Shown here one piece after another: positions 48,276 to 56,981 of a DNA stretch of 63,686 bases. This DNA is from DATFUL01 sp041499035 (GTDB lineage Bacteria; Patescibacteriota; Microgenomatia; UBA8517): the NCBI GenBank assembly GCA_041499035.1, contig JBGQJK010000004.1:1-63686 (forward strand), in the 5' to 3' direction. How positions within the stretch are numbered: the first letter of the stretch is position 1; each line of letters opens with the position of its first letter. Below the pieces are notes generated by a model. The model saw only the letters and a program-made list of their open reading frames with translations, searched no databases and had not been told where the DNA came from. Made by a program: the position numbers and the translations under genes.

Positions 48276-49631
48276 CTATTTTTTATTTTCTCCTAAACCT
48301 CTTTCAAGTCGTGCAATGGTTGCAGCACTTCCAATCGGAACAAGTGTTTCATTCAATGGTGGGGTGAATTTACTTCCAGAAATAGTGCCTCTTAAATCCA
48401 TATAAAAATCGCTAGTCTTAAAATTGTTCTTCTCCACCACCGTACCTAACGATTGGGTGATAGTCGGCAAACTCCAATTTGATGGTTTTATTTCTATCAG
48501 AGCTAGTGTTGCAGCCGAAATATGAGCTATATACTCCGGCGTGAATGCTAGTGGTTTTATTTCGTCCGTCTTTTTAAAAATATAACCAGCTAAACTATCG
48601 AAATCTGAAAGTTTCTTTATTCTATCTTTAATTAAAGGAACCACTTCTTTTAATTTTTCCTCACCAGCGTTTTTTGGAACGAAAGGCTTCAGGAGTTTCA
48701 AGAGCTCTTTATCGGACATCTCACGAATATAGTGACCGTTAAACCAATCAAGTTTGTCCTGTAAAAATCTTGGGTTTGCTTCCTGAAAACCATTTATATC
48801 AAAATTTTCAACAAACTCGGGAAGTGTATAAAGTTCACGGTTATCTTTTGGCGCCCAACCCAAAAGCATAATGAAATTTAGAAGCGCTTCCGGAAGATAT
48901 CCTTGCTTGAGGAACTCCTCGGCAAAAACCGAGTCCCTGCGTTTTGATAGCTTCTTTCCGGTCTCCGCGGAAAGAATATCCGTTAAATGTCCTATTTCCG
49001 GCCTTTTTCCTCCCAAGTATTCAAAAACCAATAGGTGAATCGGGGTTGAAGGAAGCCAGTCATGACCCCGGAGAATGTGAGAGATTTTCATTTCCAAGTC
49101 ATCCACCACTGCCGCCAGGTGATAAGTTGGGAATCCGTCGGTTTTAAGTAATGTTGCGTCGTAAACAGTATTGGTATTCCAGGAAATTTCTTTTTTGTGA
49201 ACAAAATCATGGTAAGAAACAGTTTTGCCATCCGGTACCTTAAGTTTTATTGCCCCGGAAGTTAGATTTTTATCGTGGCATGGGTCCCTGAGAGTATTGG
49301 AAAAACCTTCCTCTTTTGCATTTCTGGCCTTACAATCGCAATAAAAAGCATGGCCGTCTTTTACAAGTTTTTCCGCTGCGTTTTTATATAGTTCAAGCCT
49401 TTCGGATTGAACATAAAATTCGTCCCAATCTAAACTAAATTTTTTTAAAGTGTCCTGAATAGCTTCTGTGGAACCTTTTACTTCTCTTTTTTGATCTGTA
49501 TCCTCAATTCTCAAGATAAAATCGCCTTTCTCGTGCTTGGCTAATGCATATGCATACAATGCAGTTCTAAGACTCCCGATATGTAAAAAGCCTGTTGGGC
49601 TGGGGGCGAAGCGGGTGCGAACGCTGTTCAT
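48276..49631 (-). CDS. gltX: Glutamyl-tRNA synthetase
   Basis: The 451-aa protein has the class I motifs: FAPSPTGFLHIGS at the start (HIGH box as HIGS) and KKLSKRRDSVF (KMSKS box). FILRIEDTDQKRE and HILRGHDWLPSTP are conserved GluRS segments. It charges tRNA-Glu; whether it also charges tRNA-Gln (then corrected by GatCAB) cannot be seen from here. The length is at the short end of the bacterial range. It ends 3 bp from the neighbouring surface gene. Confidence 0.96.
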   Translation of the reverse strand: MNSVRTRFAPSPTGFLHIGSLRTALYAYALAKHEKGDFILRIEDTDQKREVKGSTEAIQDTLKKFSLDWDEFYVQSERLELYKNAAEKLVKDGHAFYCDCKARNAKEEGFSNTLRDPCHDKNLTSGAIKLKVPDGKTVSYHDFVHKKEISWNTNTVYDATLLKTDGFPTYHLAAVVDDLEMKISHILRGHDWLPSTPIHLLVFEYLGGKRPEIGHLTDILSAETGKKLSKRRDSVFAEEFLKQGYLPEALLNFIMLLGWAPKDNRELYTLPEFVENFDINGFQEANPRFLQDKLDWFNGHYIREMSDKELLKLLKPFVPKNAGEEKLKEVVPLIKDRIKKLSDFDSLAGYIFKKTDEIKPLAFTPEYIAHISAATLALIEIKPSNWSLPTITQSLGTVVEKNNFKTSDFYMDLRGTISGSKFTPPLNETLVPIGSAATIARLERGLGENKK

Positions 49632-49659
49632 ATGATTGAATTGTAGCAGCCCGAGCCGC

Positions 49660-49665
49660 TATACT
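49660..49665 (+). promoter_or_regulatory. -10 box with leaderless start
   Basis: TATACT ends 6 bp before the ATG at 49672. It shows that the start is 49672 and not the upstream TTG at 49636. No Shine-Dalgarno sequence. Confidence 0.55.
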
Positions 49666-49671
49666 CAAAGT

Positions 49672-50742
49672 ATGACCAGTCTGACCCAAATAGCGATAAT
49701 GGCCCGCAAGGGGATCCGCTACACCCTCTATTTTATAATTTTCCTCACGATTGGAAAAATCTTGCTCGGGATAGGTATATCATTTTACCTCCAGATTTTT
49801 CCCCCTGCGCCTCCGCCCCCAACCGTTAAGTTTGGCAAATTGGCAAAAATTCCGTTCCCGATAAATAAATTAAATCCAAAGTTAACTTTTACGTTGGAAA
49901 CCGCCACAGGGGGACTCCCAACAGACCTTCCACCACAGGCAAAAATTTATTTCATGCCCAAGGTAAATTCGAACCTGCTTTCGCTTGATACCGCAAAAAA
50001 TAATGCCACTTCTCTTGGGTTTACCGATCCAAATCCACTACAGGAGACAGACGCCTTGTATAAATTCAAAAACCCAAACTATCCGTCAACCATGGAAGTA
50101 AATATAATTACCGGCGCCTTCTCAATCGGTTATGATTTGACTGCGGACAGAACTCCCCTGGTTAACCGCCCACCAGTTGCCGAAGTTGGAGCTTCAGCAT
50201 TCAGGGCAGCGCTATCGGCATCGAATCAATTACCGGACGACTTGACCGGACCCATGATCCCCGACTATTTGAAATTAACCAACGGAGCCCTAGCCAGTGT
50301 ATTGGCTTTGTCCGAAGCCGATGTAGTCAAAGTAAATCTTTTCAGGAAAGCCTACGACAAATTACCAAGTCTGACAAGTAGCCCCAATCAAAGTAATGTT
50401 TGGGCAATCGTAAGCGGTTCCGGGCAAAAAGGCCAGCAAATTGTGGCCGCTGAGTATCATTATTTTCCTGTTGATGAATCGCAGTTTTCTACCTATCCGC
50501 TGGTCACCCCCCAGGAAGCTTTCAGCGAACTTCAAGCAGGAAAAGTTTTTGTTGCCAGCATGGGACAATACAAAGACGGAGATAGTCTAAAAATAAGAAA
50601 AATATACTTAGCGTACTATGACTCGGATACCTCGGCCGACTTTTATCAACCTATTTATGTTTTTGATTCAGGGGACAACGACCCGGCCAATAGTTTTATT
50701 GCCTATTTGCCTGCAGTAAGCCCGACTTATTACGGAAATTAA
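49672..50742 (+). CDS. Conserved-type membrane-anchored hypothetical protein
   Basis: The 356-aa protein has one N-terminal membrane span (about 18-38) followed by a Pro-rich PPAPPPP segment and a large extracytoplasmic domain with mixed strands (IPFPINKLNPKLTFTLETA, NVWAIVSGSGQKGQQIVAAE, IYLAYYDSDTSADFYQPIYV). No family is recognised. It converges with the S11 peptidase gene, overlapping by 4 bp. A cell-wall or transport role is possible but not shown. Confidence 0.6.
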   Translation: MTSLTQIAIMARKGIRYTLYFIIFLTIGKILLGIGISFYLQIFPPAPPPPTVKFGKLAKIPFPINKLNPKLTFTLETATGGLPTDLPPQAKIYFMPKVNSNLLSLDTAKNNATSLGFTDPNPLQETDALYKFKNPNYPSTMEVNIITGAFSIGYDLTADRTPLVNRPPVAEVGASAFRAALSASNQLPDDLTGPMIPDYLKLTNGALASVLALSEADVVKVNLFRKAYDKLPSLTSSPNQSNVWAIVSGSGQKGQQIVAAEYHYFPVDESQFSTYPLVTPQEAFSELQAGKVFVASMGQYKDGDSLKIRKIYLAYYDSDTSADFYQPIYVFDSGDNDPANSFIAYLPAVSPTYYGN

Positions 50743-51668
50743 GGGACCTTCACTTCCTGCCAGTTGTAACTGGTAAAGACCCAATCAATCAACTCTTTTG
50801 TTTCCCCAAACCTGTCCTGACTCCCTAAGATGGCGATCATAACTTTATGGTTATCCCGCTCGATGTAAGTAACAAGGTTTTCGCGCGCGTTTTCTGTCCA
50901 TCCCGTTTTGACTCCCATTACGCCGGGGACATTGCCCAAGAGTTCATTAACGTTTTTTAAACTATAGGAGACCCTTCCCGTTGCATCCTTCACAACTACA
51001 TCTTTTGTCCCGACAATCTTGGCAAATTCGGGATTCCTCATGGCGACTTCGGAGGCGCGTATCAGATCTTTGGCGGTCGAACGCTGACCGTCGGTATCAA
51101 GGCCTACCGGATTATCGAAATTGCTATTAGCCATAGAAAGGTCTTTGGCCTTTTGGTTCATAGCCGTTATAAAAGCGTCATATCCGCCCGGGTAATTCTG
51201 GGCCAACGTCTCCGCGGCATCATTAGCCGAATAAACCAGAAGTCCGTAAAGCAAGTTTTCGAATGTCATTTGTTCGCCCTGATAAAGTCCCATTTTCTGG
51301 CCGTCGACCGATACACCTTTACCCACCAATAAAACCTGATCGAGCTGGTAAGTGTCCAGTGCCACTAGAGCCGTAACTATTTTTGTAGTCGAAGCGGGAA
51401 GAAGGGGGGCATCTGCATTCTTTTCATATAGGGAAACTCCGCTATTTAGATCAACTGCCAGCACCCCTTGAGCCGATAGAGTCGGGAACGAAGACTCAGC
51501 CGCAAGAACCGGAAGAGGAGGAAAAAATTTTGACGGTTGAACGGTAGGACTATTGAATGGTTGAGGAACAATGGCTTGCCCGGAAATTACAAGTGCGGAA
51601 GACACCACAAAAATAAAAGCCAACATTACTAAGAACTGAAAATTATTCTTGTTACCGAAAAAATTCAT
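50739..51668 (-). CDS. dacA: D-alanyl-D-alanine carboxypeptidase (peptidase S11)
   Basis: The 309-aa protein has an N-terminal span (about 10-30) and the three penicillin-binding motifs of family S11: STTK (nucleophile Ser), SAN and KTGW. The order and spacing are normal. It trims the terminal D-Ala from peptidoglycan stem peptides outside the membrane. There is no clear C-terminal amphipathic anchor, so it is held by the N-terminal span. It overlaps aspS by 4 bp. Confidence 0.93.
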   Translation of the reverse strand: MNFFGNKNNFQFLVMLAFIFVVSSALVISGQAIVPQPFNSPTVQPSKFFPPLPVLAAESSFPTLSAQGVLAVDLNSGVSLYEKNADAPLLPASTTKIVTALVALDTYQLDQVLLVGKGVSVDGQKMGLYQGEQMTFENLLYGLLVYSANDAAETLAQNYPGGYDAFITAMNQKAKDLSMANSNFDNPVGLDTDGQRSTAKDLIRASEVAMRNPEFAKIVGTKDVVVKDATGRVSYSLKNVNELLGNVPGVMGVKTGWTENARENLVTYIERDNHKVMIAILGSQDRFGETKELIDWVFTSYNWQEVKVP

Positions 51669-52999
51669 TTTGAAGACTTGTCCTCCGATTGAGAGAATCT
51701 AAAATCAACCCGTTCCATATCCCTTGGAAACATAGATGCTTCACGCACATTCTTAAGACCCAAAATATACATTGTTATACGCTCTGCCCCAAACGAAAAC
51801 CCGCCGAGAGGTGGCATTCCATATTTAAACGCTTGCAAATAAAGTTCAATATTTTTTGGAGTTATTCCCCATTCTTTTACATGTTCCAGTAGTGTCTGAT
51901 AATCGTGAATTCTCCGTCCACCCGTCATCCACTCTGTTCCCCTGCCAATTAAATCAAAACCCTGGTTAAATTCCGGGTTTTCCGGGTCGGGATAGGTATA
52001 AAACGGCCTGGCTTTTGTCGGATAGTGACTAACGAAAACAAGATCGCTCCCTTTTTCCTCAAGTGACCATTTACAAATTTCGCGTTCGTCCTCAGGCGCC
52101 AGATCTTTTTCTTTCCGGCAATCCCGGCCTGTCCTTTTATAGATAATTTCCTGAGCTTCTCTTAACTTTATAATTGGAATATCTTTTGAAACCTTAGGAA
52201 TTGTCGCGTTCCACATAGCAAGCTGCTTTTCGCATTTTTCCGCTACTTCATCAAGTATAAATTTTATCGTATATTCCGCCATTTCTTTTACATCCATGTA
52301 GTTTTCAATAAAACCAAACTCTGCATCCAAACACACAACTTCAGTTAAATGCCTTGTAGTTACACTGGGTTCTGCCCTAAAGACCTTATTAACACTAAAA
52401 ACCCGCTCAAAAATACTCACCAGGAGAGATTTATAAAGTTGGGGACTCTGAGCCAAATATGCTTTGTGGCCAAAGTAGTCCACTTCGAAAATATCAGCTC
52501 CACCTTCCGGGGCCGAAGAAATAATTGATGGCGCCTGAAATTCAAGAAAACCTTTATCCTGAAGAGCGCGTCTAAATGCGTCAATTACTACTTCCTGAAC
52601 TTTAAAGATCGCTTTAATTTTTGGATGACGCAAAGTTAAACTGCGATAATCCAGCAAGGTAGGGAGTTCGAGGTTCAGGTCTTCCGTCCCGATATCGAAA
52701 GGTAGTTCGGCGGCTTTACTTATTACTTCCAACTTTTCAATCTGGACTTCAACGTTTCCGGTTTTTAGGTTCGGGTTAACAAGTTTTTCGGGGCGCGCAG
52801 TAATAGTTCCTATGACCTCAATAACCGATTCGGGAGTAACTTTTGGAAGGTCCTTGCCTACACACTGTACAATTCCACTTCTATCCCGAAGATCAAGAAA
52901 TGTTATTTTGCCATGGTCACGGATAGAGTTGACCCAACCCTCAAGTTTGAGTTTTTCTCCAACCTTTTTAGGTGTCTCGCAAATCAGCGTCCGTTCCAT
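51665..52999 (-). CDS. aspS: Aspartyl-tRNA synthetase, archaeal/eukaryotic type
   Basis: The protein of about 444 aa has an N-terminal OB-fold (LKLEGWVNSIRDHGKITFLD) and a class II catalytic domain with motif 2 (VFRAEPSVTTRHLTEV) and motif 3 (PPLGGFSFGAERITMYIL, then FPRD). The short length and the absence of the GAD insertion show that it is the archaeal/eukaryotic form, not the usual bacterial AspRS of about 590 aa. Such enzymes are often non-discriminating and make Asp-tRNA-Asn for GatCAB. I chose the ATG at 52999 (TAAAAT box 7 bp upstream) instead of a start at 53020. Confidence 0.92.
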   Translation of the reverse strand: MERTLICETPKKVGEKLKLEGWVNSIRDHGKITFLDLRDRSGIVQCVGKDLPKVTPESVIEVIGTITARPEKLVNPNLKTGNVEVQIEKLEVISKAAELPFDIGTEDLNLELPTLLDYRSLTLRHPKIKAIFKVQEVVIDAFRRALQDKGFLEFQAPSIISSAPEGGADIFEVDYFGHKAYLAQSPQLYKSLLVSIFERVFSVNKVFRAEPSVTTRHLTEVVCLDAEFGFIENYMDVKEMAEYTIKFILDEVAEKCEKQLAMWNATIPKVSKDIPIIKLREAQEIIYKRTGRDCRKEKDLAPEDEREICKWSLEEKGSDLVFVSHYPTKARPFYTYPDPENPEFNQGFDLIGRGTEWMTGGRRIHDYQTLLEHVKEWGITPKNIELYLQAFKYGMPPLGGFSFGAERITMYILGLKNVREASMFPRDMERVDFRFSQSEDKSSK

Positions 53000-53051
53000 G
53001 ACACCTATTTTAATGCACATCGTAAACTAAATCTACCTTCATATTTAATGC

Positions 53052-53080
53052 TTGACACGAGGCTAAAAATCCTGTGTAAT
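53052..53080 (+). promoter_or_regulatory. Sigma-70-type promoter
   Basis: TTGACA (53052-53057), a 17-bp spacer and TGTAAT (53075-53080). It is one of the best promoters in the window by eye. It drives a leader of about 170 nt that holds two hairpins before the ORF at 53261. Confidence 0.7.
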
Positions 53081-53122
53081 ATTCACATTGTGTTGAAAAT
53101 TTCGATTTGGGCCAAGTTTATT

Positions 53123-53154
53123 CGCATTAACCTCCTTAGCTAAGGGGGTTAGCG
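53123..53154 (+). promoter_or_regulatory. Leader hairpin 1, contains an anti-Shine-Dalgarno sequence
   Basis: CGC-a-TTAACCTCCTTA folds back on TAAGGGGGTTAGCG through a stem of about 14 pairs with a very short loop at the palindrome CCTTAGCTAAGG. There is no T-run after it. The arm CCTCCTT could also pair with AAGGAGG of the downstream ribosome-binding site (53246-53252). It can thus form alternative structures. Confidence 0.6.
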
Positions 53155-53182
53155 TTTAGGTCTAAACCAATTTTCAAACGTT

Positions 53183-53210
53183 AACCTCTTTAGAAATAAA
53201 GAGGTTTTTT
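53183..53210 (+). terminator. Intrinsic terminator in the leader
   Basis: AACCTCTTT (53183-53191), loop AGAAAT and AAAGAGGTT (53198-53206) followed by TTTTTT. This is a complete rho-independent terminator placed between promoter and ORF, so it may end a small RNA or act as an attenuator. Its arms are near-identical to those of hairpin 1. Confidence 0.75.
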
Positions 53211-53260
53211 AATGTACCAAATACATATGAAGAGTAATTATAAAAAAGGAGGTGATTTAG

Positions 53261-53470
53261 ATGGCAGTTGAAAGTTCAGTTACAAACCCTTATTTAGTGG
53301 CGCCTAGTTGTGTAGATCGCCCCGCCCCCGTATCAGTCTATCAATCAACGGGAAGCGCAGGCAAAAGGGTAGATCATGCAAAATTAGCTATGGACCAAGT
53401 TATAAGCGCCTTAGCTCGAGGAAATATGCCTGCAGAACGCGCATTTTTTGATGAACTAACTCACGGCTAA
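53261..53470 (+). CDS. Hypothetical 69-residue protein
   Basis: The small protein begins MAVESSVTNPYLVAPSCVD, is polar, has one Cys and ends in a helical part (DHAKLAMDQVISALARG). No family is recognised. It has a very strong ribosome-binding site (AAGGAGGTGA, 5 bp before the ATG), unlike most genes here, and a leader with attenuator-like structure, so expression appears both strong and controlled. It converges with recJ, overlapping by 4 bp. Confidence 0.6.
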   Translation: MAVESSVTNPYLVAPSCVDRPAPVSVYQSTGSAGKRVDHAKLAMDQVISALARGNMPAERAFFDELTHG

Positions 53471-55101
53471 TGTAATTTGAGATCTTTAACTTTTAGCTGG
53501 AGATTTTTATAACCGTTCCACGAATTATCCTCGAGGCAGTAGACAACGTCTATTTTTGCCTCGGGGGTTAGGGTTGAGTACATTTCTCCCCCGCCAAAGT
53601 AAATTGAGTCAAAAACTTGTCCATCCTGCCTTAACTTCAGCTTAAGGTGTCTTGCTTCCCTTCCCACCGGCTTTGCTTCGACTACTTCAACCTTTCTGCT
53701 GACAAAAGTTGGAGTTGGATTCCCTAAACCTGTTGGATCAAAATCTTCCAATTTATGGTAGAGGTCGTAATTTAGCTGATCGAAACTGATTCCCAAATCT
53801 ATTTTCAGTTTCTTTTCCAGAAGTTCCTTTGATAAAAGTTTATTTGCAATTTTATTAATCTCTTTGGTAAATTTACCGATTTTATTTGTTTCAATGGAAA
53901 ATCCCGCCGCCATAGGGTGACCCCCTCCTTCAATATGAAGACTTACCGCTCTAATCGCCTCAATAATATTAAATCCCGAAATTGAACGCGCGGAAGCTTT
54001 ACTGATATCCCCCTTTGTAGAAAGCACTATAGCGGGGCGGTAAAATTCCTCTACCAGCCTCCCCGCAGCTAGGCCAATTACCCCTTCGTGGTAGCTTTCG
54101 CCGGAAATAACAATTACTTTTTGATTGGTTACGTTCTTCCTTGCCAGAACAACCAGCTCTTCGACAATTTTCTGCCGTTCAGAGTTTGTACTTCCGATAT
54201 TCTTGGCAATATCAAAGGCTTTAGTTCTATCTTTCGTGCACAAAAGACGCAGAGATTCCAAGCCGTGTTTAAGCCGACCCATAGCATTAATTCTTGGAGC
54301 AATAATGTAGCCGACTTCGTATGTGCCAACGGAAACTGCCGGTCCGAAATCTTTCACTAGCCCAGTCTCCTTAAAAAGCGCCAAAAGTCCGGGCCTTTTG
54401 GTCCGGTTTAACTCTTCTAAACCGTGTTTAACAATTGATCTGTTTACCCCAATCAGCGGAAGTTGATCGGCAATAGTTCCAATGGCAGCCAGCTCCATTC
54501 CGTTTTTTATTCCAAGTTCTTTTGCAAAAAACCAACCAAGTCCAGATCCCGAAGTCTCAGTACTATGAATTACACTATATGCTTTGAGAGTTTTTGTTCC
54601 CTTTGTGTGATGATCAATAACAATTACATCAATTCCTAACTTATTAGCCGCCTCGACACCTTCGTATCCTACAATTCCATTATCCACCGTTATTATCAAA
54701 CCCAAATTTTTGTCTTTTGACTTTAATTGACTAATAACATCGGCTTTAATTCCATATCCGTCAATAAACCTGTCGGGAATATAAGGCAGGACGTCGAGAC
54801 CGAGTGAATGAAGCGCTTCCCACATTATAGCTGTTGCGGTTATGCCATCTGCGTCGTAGTCGCCATAAATAATTACGTTCTCTTTATTCTTCTTGGCCTT
54901 TTTAATTCTCTCAACCGCTTTTTTAATGTCTGCTTGCTTTACTCCCAATGACTTAAGAGTAATTTTCGCCGGGTCAATCGGTTCAAAAAATTCTTTCTTA
55001 TTTCTAATTCCCCGATTTTTTAGAAGTATATCCACAATCTGTTCCGGATTCTTTGCAGAATTCTTATTTAGAATTTCCCATCTTCTTGCTTGGTTCGACA
55101 T
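53467..55101 (-). CDS. recJ: Single-stranded-DNA-specific exonuclease RecJ
   Basis: The 544-aa protein has the DHH motifs: IYGDYDADGITATA, TVDNGI, VIDHHTKG and a DHHA1 domain with GGHPMAAGFS, then an OB-like C-terminal part. It degrades 5' single-stranded DNA in recombination and mismatch repair. I chose the ATG at 55101, with a TATACT box 9 bp upstream, rather than 55146, which would overlap the divergent cca gene. Confidence 0.93.
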   Translation of the reverse strand: MSNQARRWEILNKNSAKNPEQIVDILLKNRGIRNKKEFFEPIDPAKITLKSLGVKQADIKKAVERIKKAKKNKENVIIYGDYDADGITATAIMWEALHSLGLDVLPYIPDRFIDGYGIKADVISQLKSKDKNLGLIITVDNGIVGYEGVEAANKLGIDVIVIDHHTKGTKTLKAYSVIHSTETSGSGLGWFFAKELGIKNGMELAAIGTIADQLPLIGVNRSIVKHGLEELNRTKRPGLLALFKETGLVKDFGPAVSVGTYEVGYIIAPRINAMGRLKHGLESLRLLCTKDRTKAFDIAKNIGSTNSERQKIVEELVVLARKNVTNQKVIVISGESYHEGVIGLAAGRLVEEFYRPAIVLSTKGDISKASARSISGFNIIEAIRAVSLHIEGGGHPMAAGFSIETNKIGKFTKEINKIANKLLSKELLEKKLKIDLGISFDQLNYDLYHKLEDFDPTGLGNPTPTFVSRKVEVVEAKPVGREARHLKLKLRQDGQVFDSIYFGGGEMYSTLTPEAKIDVVYCLEDNSWNGYKNLQLKVKDLKLH

Positions 55102-55110
55102 AACTTCTAA

Positions 55111-55118
55111 AGTATAAT
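55111..55118. promoter_or_regulatory. Bidirectional -10 box between recJ and cca
   Basis: AGTATAAT reads TATAAT on the plus strand (55113-55118) and TATACT on the minus strand (55116-55111). The start codons of the two genes (55101 leftward, 55128 rightward) lie only 26 bp apart, and both are 9 nt from the box. Confidence 0.6.
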
Positions 55119-55127
55119 GAAAATGAA

Positions 55128-56474
55128 ATGAAAGTCGAGCTCCCAAAATTAGTTCAAGATATTCTAGAAAAATTCGATGGAGCCGGATACGAAGTTTATA
55201 TTGTCGGGGGAGGTGTACGCGATGTTTTAATGGGCAGGCAAGTTAATGATTGGGATTTTACAACTAATGCTACTCCAGAACAAATTTTAAAAATAATACC
55301 TGAAGGTTTTTATGACAATCAATTCGGTACGGTAGGAGTCAGCGCCGAAGGATTTGACAAGCCGTTTGAAATCACAACATATAGAACCGAACAAGGTTAT
55401 TCCGACGCACGGCACCCCGATAAAATCGAATGGGGGAAAACACTAAAGGATGACGTTTCCAGACGTGACTTTACAATAAACGCACTCGCGTTCGATAAAA
55501 ACTTAAAAGTTGTCGACTACTTTAAAGGAGAAGGTGATATTAAAAACAAATTAATCCGCGCGGTTGGAGATCCAAATGAAAGATTCGGCGAAGATGCTTT
55601 AAGAATGATGCGGGCAGTGCGTATTGCCGGCGAGCTTGGCTTTACAATTGAAGAAAAAACTTTTGAAGCAATCAAGAAAAACGCTGCACTTATCAATAAA
55701 ATTGCCAAGGAAAGAGTTAAGGATGAACTTTTCAAACTGCTTTCTTCCCCAAATCCTTACGAAGGCATACTAATATTGCGAAATTCGGGACTCATGGCCG
55801 AGATTTTGCCGGAAATGGAAAAGTGTTTTGGGGTGGAACAAAAATCCCCCGGCAGACATCATATTTACGATGTTGGAACACATCTTTTGATGTCTTTGAA
55901 GTTTTGCAAAAGCGAAGACGTGGTTACGAGGTTTGCTACATTAATCCATGATATAGGCAAACCCCAAACTTACAGAAAGTTAAAAACCGGCGTTATTACT
56001 TTTTATAATCATGAAATGGTTTCCACGCGAATCGCCGAAAATATTGCCGACAGATTAAGGTTTTCTAAAAAAGAAAAAGATAAGTTTGTAACCCTTGTCC
56101 GCTGGCATCAATTTACAGTTGACGAGCATCAAACAGATTCTGCGATAAGAAGAATATTAAGAAACGTCGGTTTGGAAAATATGGAAGATATGTTAGCTTT
56201 ACGTGTAGCAGACAGGCTTGGTGGTGGAGCAAGAGAAACAAGTTGGCGTCTTGAAGAGTTTAAGAAACGTTTGATTGAAGTTCAAAAACAACCTTTCTCC
56301 GTCCGAGACTTAAAAATTGACGGAAATGATGTGATGAAAGAGTTGAAACTGAAACCCGGACCAAAAGTCGGCGAAATTTTGGAGAAACTTTTTGAAGAAG
56401 TTGTGGAAAAGAAAGTGGAAAACAAAAAGGAGAAATTACTAAAGAGACTGCCGACACTTTCCCCAAAGTCCTAA
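55128..56474 (+). CDS. cca: CCA tRNA nucleotidyltransferase with HD domain
   Basis: The 448-aa protein has the nucleotidyltransferase signature VGGGVRDVLMGRQVNDWDF, the tail of the fold RRDFTINALAFD, the RNA-binding region (ERFGEDALRMMRAVRIAGEL) and a C-terminal HD domain (FATLIHDIGKP). It builds or repairs the CCA end of tRNAs. The HD domain is typical of bacterial CCA enzymes and may have phosphatase activity. Its 3' end overlaps the convergent thermonuclease gene by 36 bp. Confidence 0.94.
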   Translation: MKVELPKLVQDILEKFDGAGYEVYIVGGGVRDVLMGRQVNDWDFTTNATPEQILKIIPEGFYDNQFGTVGVSAEGFDKPFEITTYRTEQGYSDARHPDKIEWGKTLKDDVSRRDFTINALAFDKNLKVVDYFKGEGDIKNKLIRAVGDPNERFGEDALRMMRAVRIAGELGFTIEEKTFEAIKKNAALINKIAKERVKDELFKLLSSPNPYEGILILRNSGLMAEILPEMEKCFGVEQKSPGRHHIYDVGTHLLMSLKFCKSEDVVTRFATLIHDIGKPQTYRKLKTGVITFYNHEMVSTRIAENIADRLRFSKKEKDKFVTLVRWHQFTVDEHQTDSAIRRILRNVGLENMEDMLALRVADRLGGGARETSWRLEEFKKRLIEVQKQPFSVRDLKIDGNDVMKELKLKPGPKVGEILEKLFEEVVEKKVENKKEKLLKRLPTLSPKS

Positions 56475-56981
56475 TTTACTTTCTTTTGCAAACTTTTCCG
56501 ATTGCAAAAATTCATCTTCATGTTTTATATCCGGTTGAACGATCATAATCTTTGCATATCCCTTTTTAACTAAATAATCGTCAACGAAAATGTCACCCAC
56601 ATAAACATAGCGAAGAAGACGGCCGTACTTATCGGCTTCGCTTACATCTTTTTCTAACCGAACAACTTTTCCTAAAACCAGATCTTTGTTAACCTTAGTC
56701 GCTTCAGAGTTAAAACACTCATTAGTTTCCACTTCGGGGGTGTTCATGCCGATATACCTAACGTGAGCTCCTGTATCAATAACAATAGTGTCCCCGTCTA
56801 TAACTCGGGTAACTTTGGCGTAGGTACTGCTTGTCGGTAGGAAAGATGGGGACGAACTCGTTGAGGGAGCTTTTACAACAACCGGATTTTTACAAGAAAG
56901 AACTACTAACCCGATAAATATTAGGCAAGACCCTAAAAATACATATGAGCTAACTCTTTTTAAATTTTTTCTGAAGCTCAT
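56439..56981 (-). CDS. Membrane-anchored thermonuclease (SNase-like)
   Basis: The 180-aa protein has one N-terminal span (about 12-30) and a staphylococcal-nuclease domain: AKVTRVIDGDTIVIDTG, VRYIGMNTPEV (active-site Arg) and DKYGRLLRYVYVGD with the second catalytic Arg, plus the acidic Glu in NTPEVE. It cuts DNA and RNA outside the membrane and could release nucleotides for uptake. It overlaps cca (convergent) by 36 bp and secF by 32 bp. Confidence 0.9.
   Translation of the reverse strand: MSFRKNLKRVSSYVFLGSCLIFIGLVVLSCKNPVVVKAPSTSSSPSFLPTSSTYAKVTRVIDGDTIVIDTGAHVRYIGMNTPEVETNECFNSEATKVNKDLVLGKVVRLEKDVSEADKYGRLLRYVYVGDIFVDDYLVKKGYAKIMIVQPDIKHEDEFLQSEKFAKESKLGLWGKCRQSL

Noticed and set aside
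48944..49147. A plus-strand frame inside gltX
   Set aside because: It runs antisense to a clear glutamyl-tRNA synthetase and shows no recognisable domain.
53123..53154. Hairpin 1 as an intrinsic terminator
   Set aside because: No T-run follows it. Only the next hairpin (53183-53210) has one.
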